A stretch of 64,000 nt of DNA, from positions 37,515,501 to 37,579,500 of the forward strand of contig CM065384.1 in the NCBI GenBank assembly GCA_033060915.1. The letters run 5' to 3'. Under the pieces are notes generated by a model, which was given only the letters and a program-made list of their open reading frames with translations, ran no database searches and was not told the DNA's origin. A program made the position numbers and the translations under genes. This DNA comes from Euryodendron excelsum. Taxonomy: Eukaryota > Streptophyta > Magnoliopsida > Ericales > Pentaphylacaceae. This document shows positions 61,693 to 64,000 of the stretch, one piece after another (position 1 is the first letter of the stretch; the number at the start of each line of letters is the position of its first letter).

Positions 61693-62329
61693 GAGCCTTG
61701 GGGTGGGGGTGGTGGTGTTTCAAAACTGACCAATGTTTGCTGTCATGGGGTAACTATTTAATGTTGCTCTATATTACCCATATCTTCAAAACCTTCCAAC
61801 CGAAAGTCCAACCATAGCGGCCACATCGTAATGGCGCAAGTACACGGCAGGGTAGGACTCAAAGGGCTGTGCATTAGGCTGTTAAAAAAGCACAGCTCAT
61901 CTCGAGTTTAATTTGTTAAAAGTATGTTTGAGATTTACCAATTACATAATCAAAGCTTAGTTTAAGTATATTTTAAAACTCATTAATTTTTTTATTTCAA
62001 AACTCTTTTGCAATCAAATGAAACTTATTAAAGTTTTAAACCAAACTCGAGCAACCCGATCGAATTGTTTAAAGCGCTACAGGCTACATTGCATTGAAGA
62101 GTTTACTTGTCATTTGAAAAACTGATTTCTTATCTATCTCCCTAGCTGTAAAGTTTTAATATTTCGTCCCATCAGACAGAAACAAACTCCCCATGCCAAA
62201 AGGAAAACTGAAGTAAATACAAATTAGTTTCTAGTATCCTTGAAGGCTTTAGTAAATTCCGAGAGCTTAATTGTTAGATGACTTGGGTTTACCTGGCCAG
62301 CCAGCCCTCCAGCTAAACAAGATGCAAAT
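61690..62329. other. Flank of the second gypsy element, no gene seen
   Basis: AT-rich, short frames only. Confidence 0.4.
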
Positions 62330-62955
62330 TGTGGGTCAAAAACCCTCAGCCCAGCCCAATTGGACAGGTTCAATAAATACTAAAAGAATTCGTACAGGCC
62401 AGCAATAGCCCAAACCTTATCAGGGTAATTCAAGTCCACACTCCAAGTTAGCTAAAATAGAAAGACTACCCAGCTCCAAAAAATCGGGTCACCCGAGTCA
62501 GATATATCAAAGCATTCAATACTCTATTGTCAGCATTTAATGTTGAACAAACTCGCATTCAATGCATAGGAGATACAGCACGCAACGGCCATCCTTGCAT
62601 CCGGTTAATCGAACTCAAGCATGTTGATAAAGATGTATTCCTGTCCGATTAGCTCACTCTAACTAGCATAAGCCTATGAGGTAGACCATGATTACATGAG
62701 TAGGCTCGACAGAGAATACTACATTATAAAACGCAGCGTCTTGAAGAAGTAAGGTATCGACAATTGATTTCTAAGCATTCACTGTCTGTATTTCTCATTC
62801 CATTCTCGGTTAAGATTGTTAACTTGACTGTCAGAGTGTGATCGACCCAAAGAGGGTCGACCCATTCTAACTCCTTTGTCTTTTTACAGCAAGTTGGAAA
62901 CTCATCGATATTGGTTCGAGCGATCGGTTAGGCCTTCCTAGAAAACCCACTTACA
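62330..62955 (+). repeat. 5' LTR of the second gypsy element
   Basis: Proposed TG..CA limits: TGTGGGTCAAAAACCC at 62330 to CCCACTTACA at 62955. ATTATAAAACG at 62723 is a good LTR TATA box. ATTGCGCCGTCTGTGG directly after 62955 is a slightly degraded form of the GCGCCGTCTGTGGGA sequence seen at the LTR/PBS junction in plant gypsy elements. The left limit is a guess, since the other LTR is outside the window. Confidence 0.6.
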
Positions 62956-62987
62956 ATTGCGCCGTCTGTGGAAAGGTCCAAGTAAAC

Positions 62988-64000
62988 ATGAGCATTAGCT
63001 TTTTAGGGAGAAGAGGAGTCTATGCCATTAGACGAGGGAACGAAACTCCTCGGGAAATGATAATATCAACTCGGTTGGCGACCAAACCACTCCAGAAAGA
63101 AGCAACTGGGGTCGAACGAGGAGGTCAGAGACCTGATCTCCTACCGGAAGCCACCGAGGAACACGAGACGAGTTACGGAGGGACCCATAATACACTAGGG
63201 GACCAAACCTTCATAGAGATCATCACGGGGACCTGGGCCCTTTACTTTCCAGTGGACATGTGCCCAATGACCATTCACTTCATGCTACTGAGTGGGAACT
63301 TCGGCGACATGACGACGAAATTGCCAGGCTTACTTCCCAGGTCAGAGCAATGAGGGACGCAATACCCAGGAGGGATGATCGAGCTAAAGGAGGATCACCG
63401 ACCTATCGCAACGATAAAAGAAGTCGAGATCCCAGAAGTAGAAGTTCAACGTCAGTGAACATTGTTAGGAGCCATGCCTCAAGTATCGGTCGCAACAGTA
63501 ACAGACGAGGAGATCGACACCACAGGAGGAGCCGAACACTGCAAGACGGAGATCAACTTAGAACCGGTTGGCAACAGAAGGAATGGAAGAGGTGGCTAAA
63601 CAAGAAACTTGATAGCAGAGAGCAACTCCCCAAAGCACGTACAACCCAGGACGTGATCAGCAGAGCCCTGGATCAGATAGCGTCCACGCCTTTCACGGAG
63701 GAGATTGAGAGCCGCCAGCCTTTGAGAAAGTTCGCCCCACCAAAATTCACACCATATGCTGGAAAGGCTAATCCAATCAGTCACGTCCGCCACTACAAGC
63801 AAGTGATGGCACTCTGGAGTGGAGTTCAATCCTTGATGTGTTGAGTTTTCCCATCCAGTCTGGGAGAGGTGGCCCTATGATGGTTCGACAAGTTGCCATC
63901 CAAATCAGTATCAAACTGGAGACAACTTGTCAAACTATTCACTGCTTGTTTCATAGCCAATAGCAAGCAGCTTAGGGAGGTAGTCTTCCTACTAACCTTG
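62988..64000 (+). pseudogene. gag of the second gypsy element, partial
   Basis: The open stretches 62988-63353 and 63260-63844 overlap in different frames, so at least one frameshift is present. The second carries the gag signature TPFTEEIESRQPLRKFAPPK, then YAGKANPISHVRHYKQVMAL. The frame continues to the window end (WFDKLPSKSVSNWRQLVKLF and beyond) across TGA at 63842-63844 and 63878-63880. An Arg-rich stretch (RRGDRHHRRSRTL) precedes the capsid part. Confidence 0.75.

Larger units (their letters stand above)
62330..64000 (+). mobile_element. 5' end of a second Tat-type gypsy retroelement, cut by the window
   Basis: 5' LTR, primer-binding-like site and the beginning of gag; the element continues beyond 64000. 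It is distinct from the first element: the LTR sequences do not resemble each other. The gag is still readable but contains two TGA stops where arginine would be expected. Confidence 0.8.

Overview
The window is nuclear DNA of a flowering plant, most likely a woody eudicot/rosid. The evidence is AT-rich intergenic DNA, many spliced genes with GT..AG introns, a DYW-class PPR gene, a nuclear gene for plastid EF-Tu with a transit peptide, WNK and Di19 family genes, and several plant transposable elements. I cannot name the species from sequence alone.

Layout. 0.3-3.5 kb: an intronless PPR-DYW gene on the minus strand, divergent from a small hypothetical gene on the plus strand. 4.6-5.9 kb: an unclassified repeat carrying a cluster of near-palindromic ACCGTTCGAACG-type units. 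5.9-19.9 kb: a decayed 14-kb Ty3/gypsy element of Tat type with two LTRs, remnants of gag, protease, RT, two RNase H regions and integrase, and then an antisense gene with a plant mobile domain (PMD) and its own TATA box. 20.6-21.0 kb: a small conserved-looking intronless gene on the minus strand. 22.4-31.7 kb: the 14-exon PCH2/TRIP13 AAA+ ATPase gene, reconstructed exon by exon to 460 aa. Its intron 6 holds a 2.5-kb solo LTR with a perfect 5-bp target duplication, and its 3' side carries a diverged tandem copy of the last exon. 31.9-40.7 kb: gene-poor DNA with a MITE, a run of 54 G and a GGNCCCAC promoter-like cluster. 40.9-46.1 kb: a 5-exon Di19 zinc-finger gene (216 aa) with a hAT MITE flanked by a perfect 8-bp target duplication in intron 4. 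49.0-50.4 kb: intronless plastid EF-Tu (tufA), minus strand. 51.2-52.1 kb: an AT-rich PIF/Harbinger-like MITE. 53.2-58.1 kb: an 8-exon WNK kinase gene, minus strand (618 aa). 58.1-62.3 kb: relics and simple repeats. 62.3 kb to the end: the 5' LTR and gag start of a second Tat-type retroelement that runs off the window.

The host genes do not form a pathway. They are independent housekeeping or regulatory genes: organelle RNA editing, meiotic HORMA remodelling, drought-linked transcription, plastid translation and WNK signalling. Transposable elements sit between and inside them, and insertion into introns is a repeated theme. No wholly new system is evident. The least ordinary pieces are the antisense PMD gene inside the retroelement, the tandem copy of the PCH2 last exon, the nested inverted repeats in the WNK intron and the palindromic 5.5-kb cluster.
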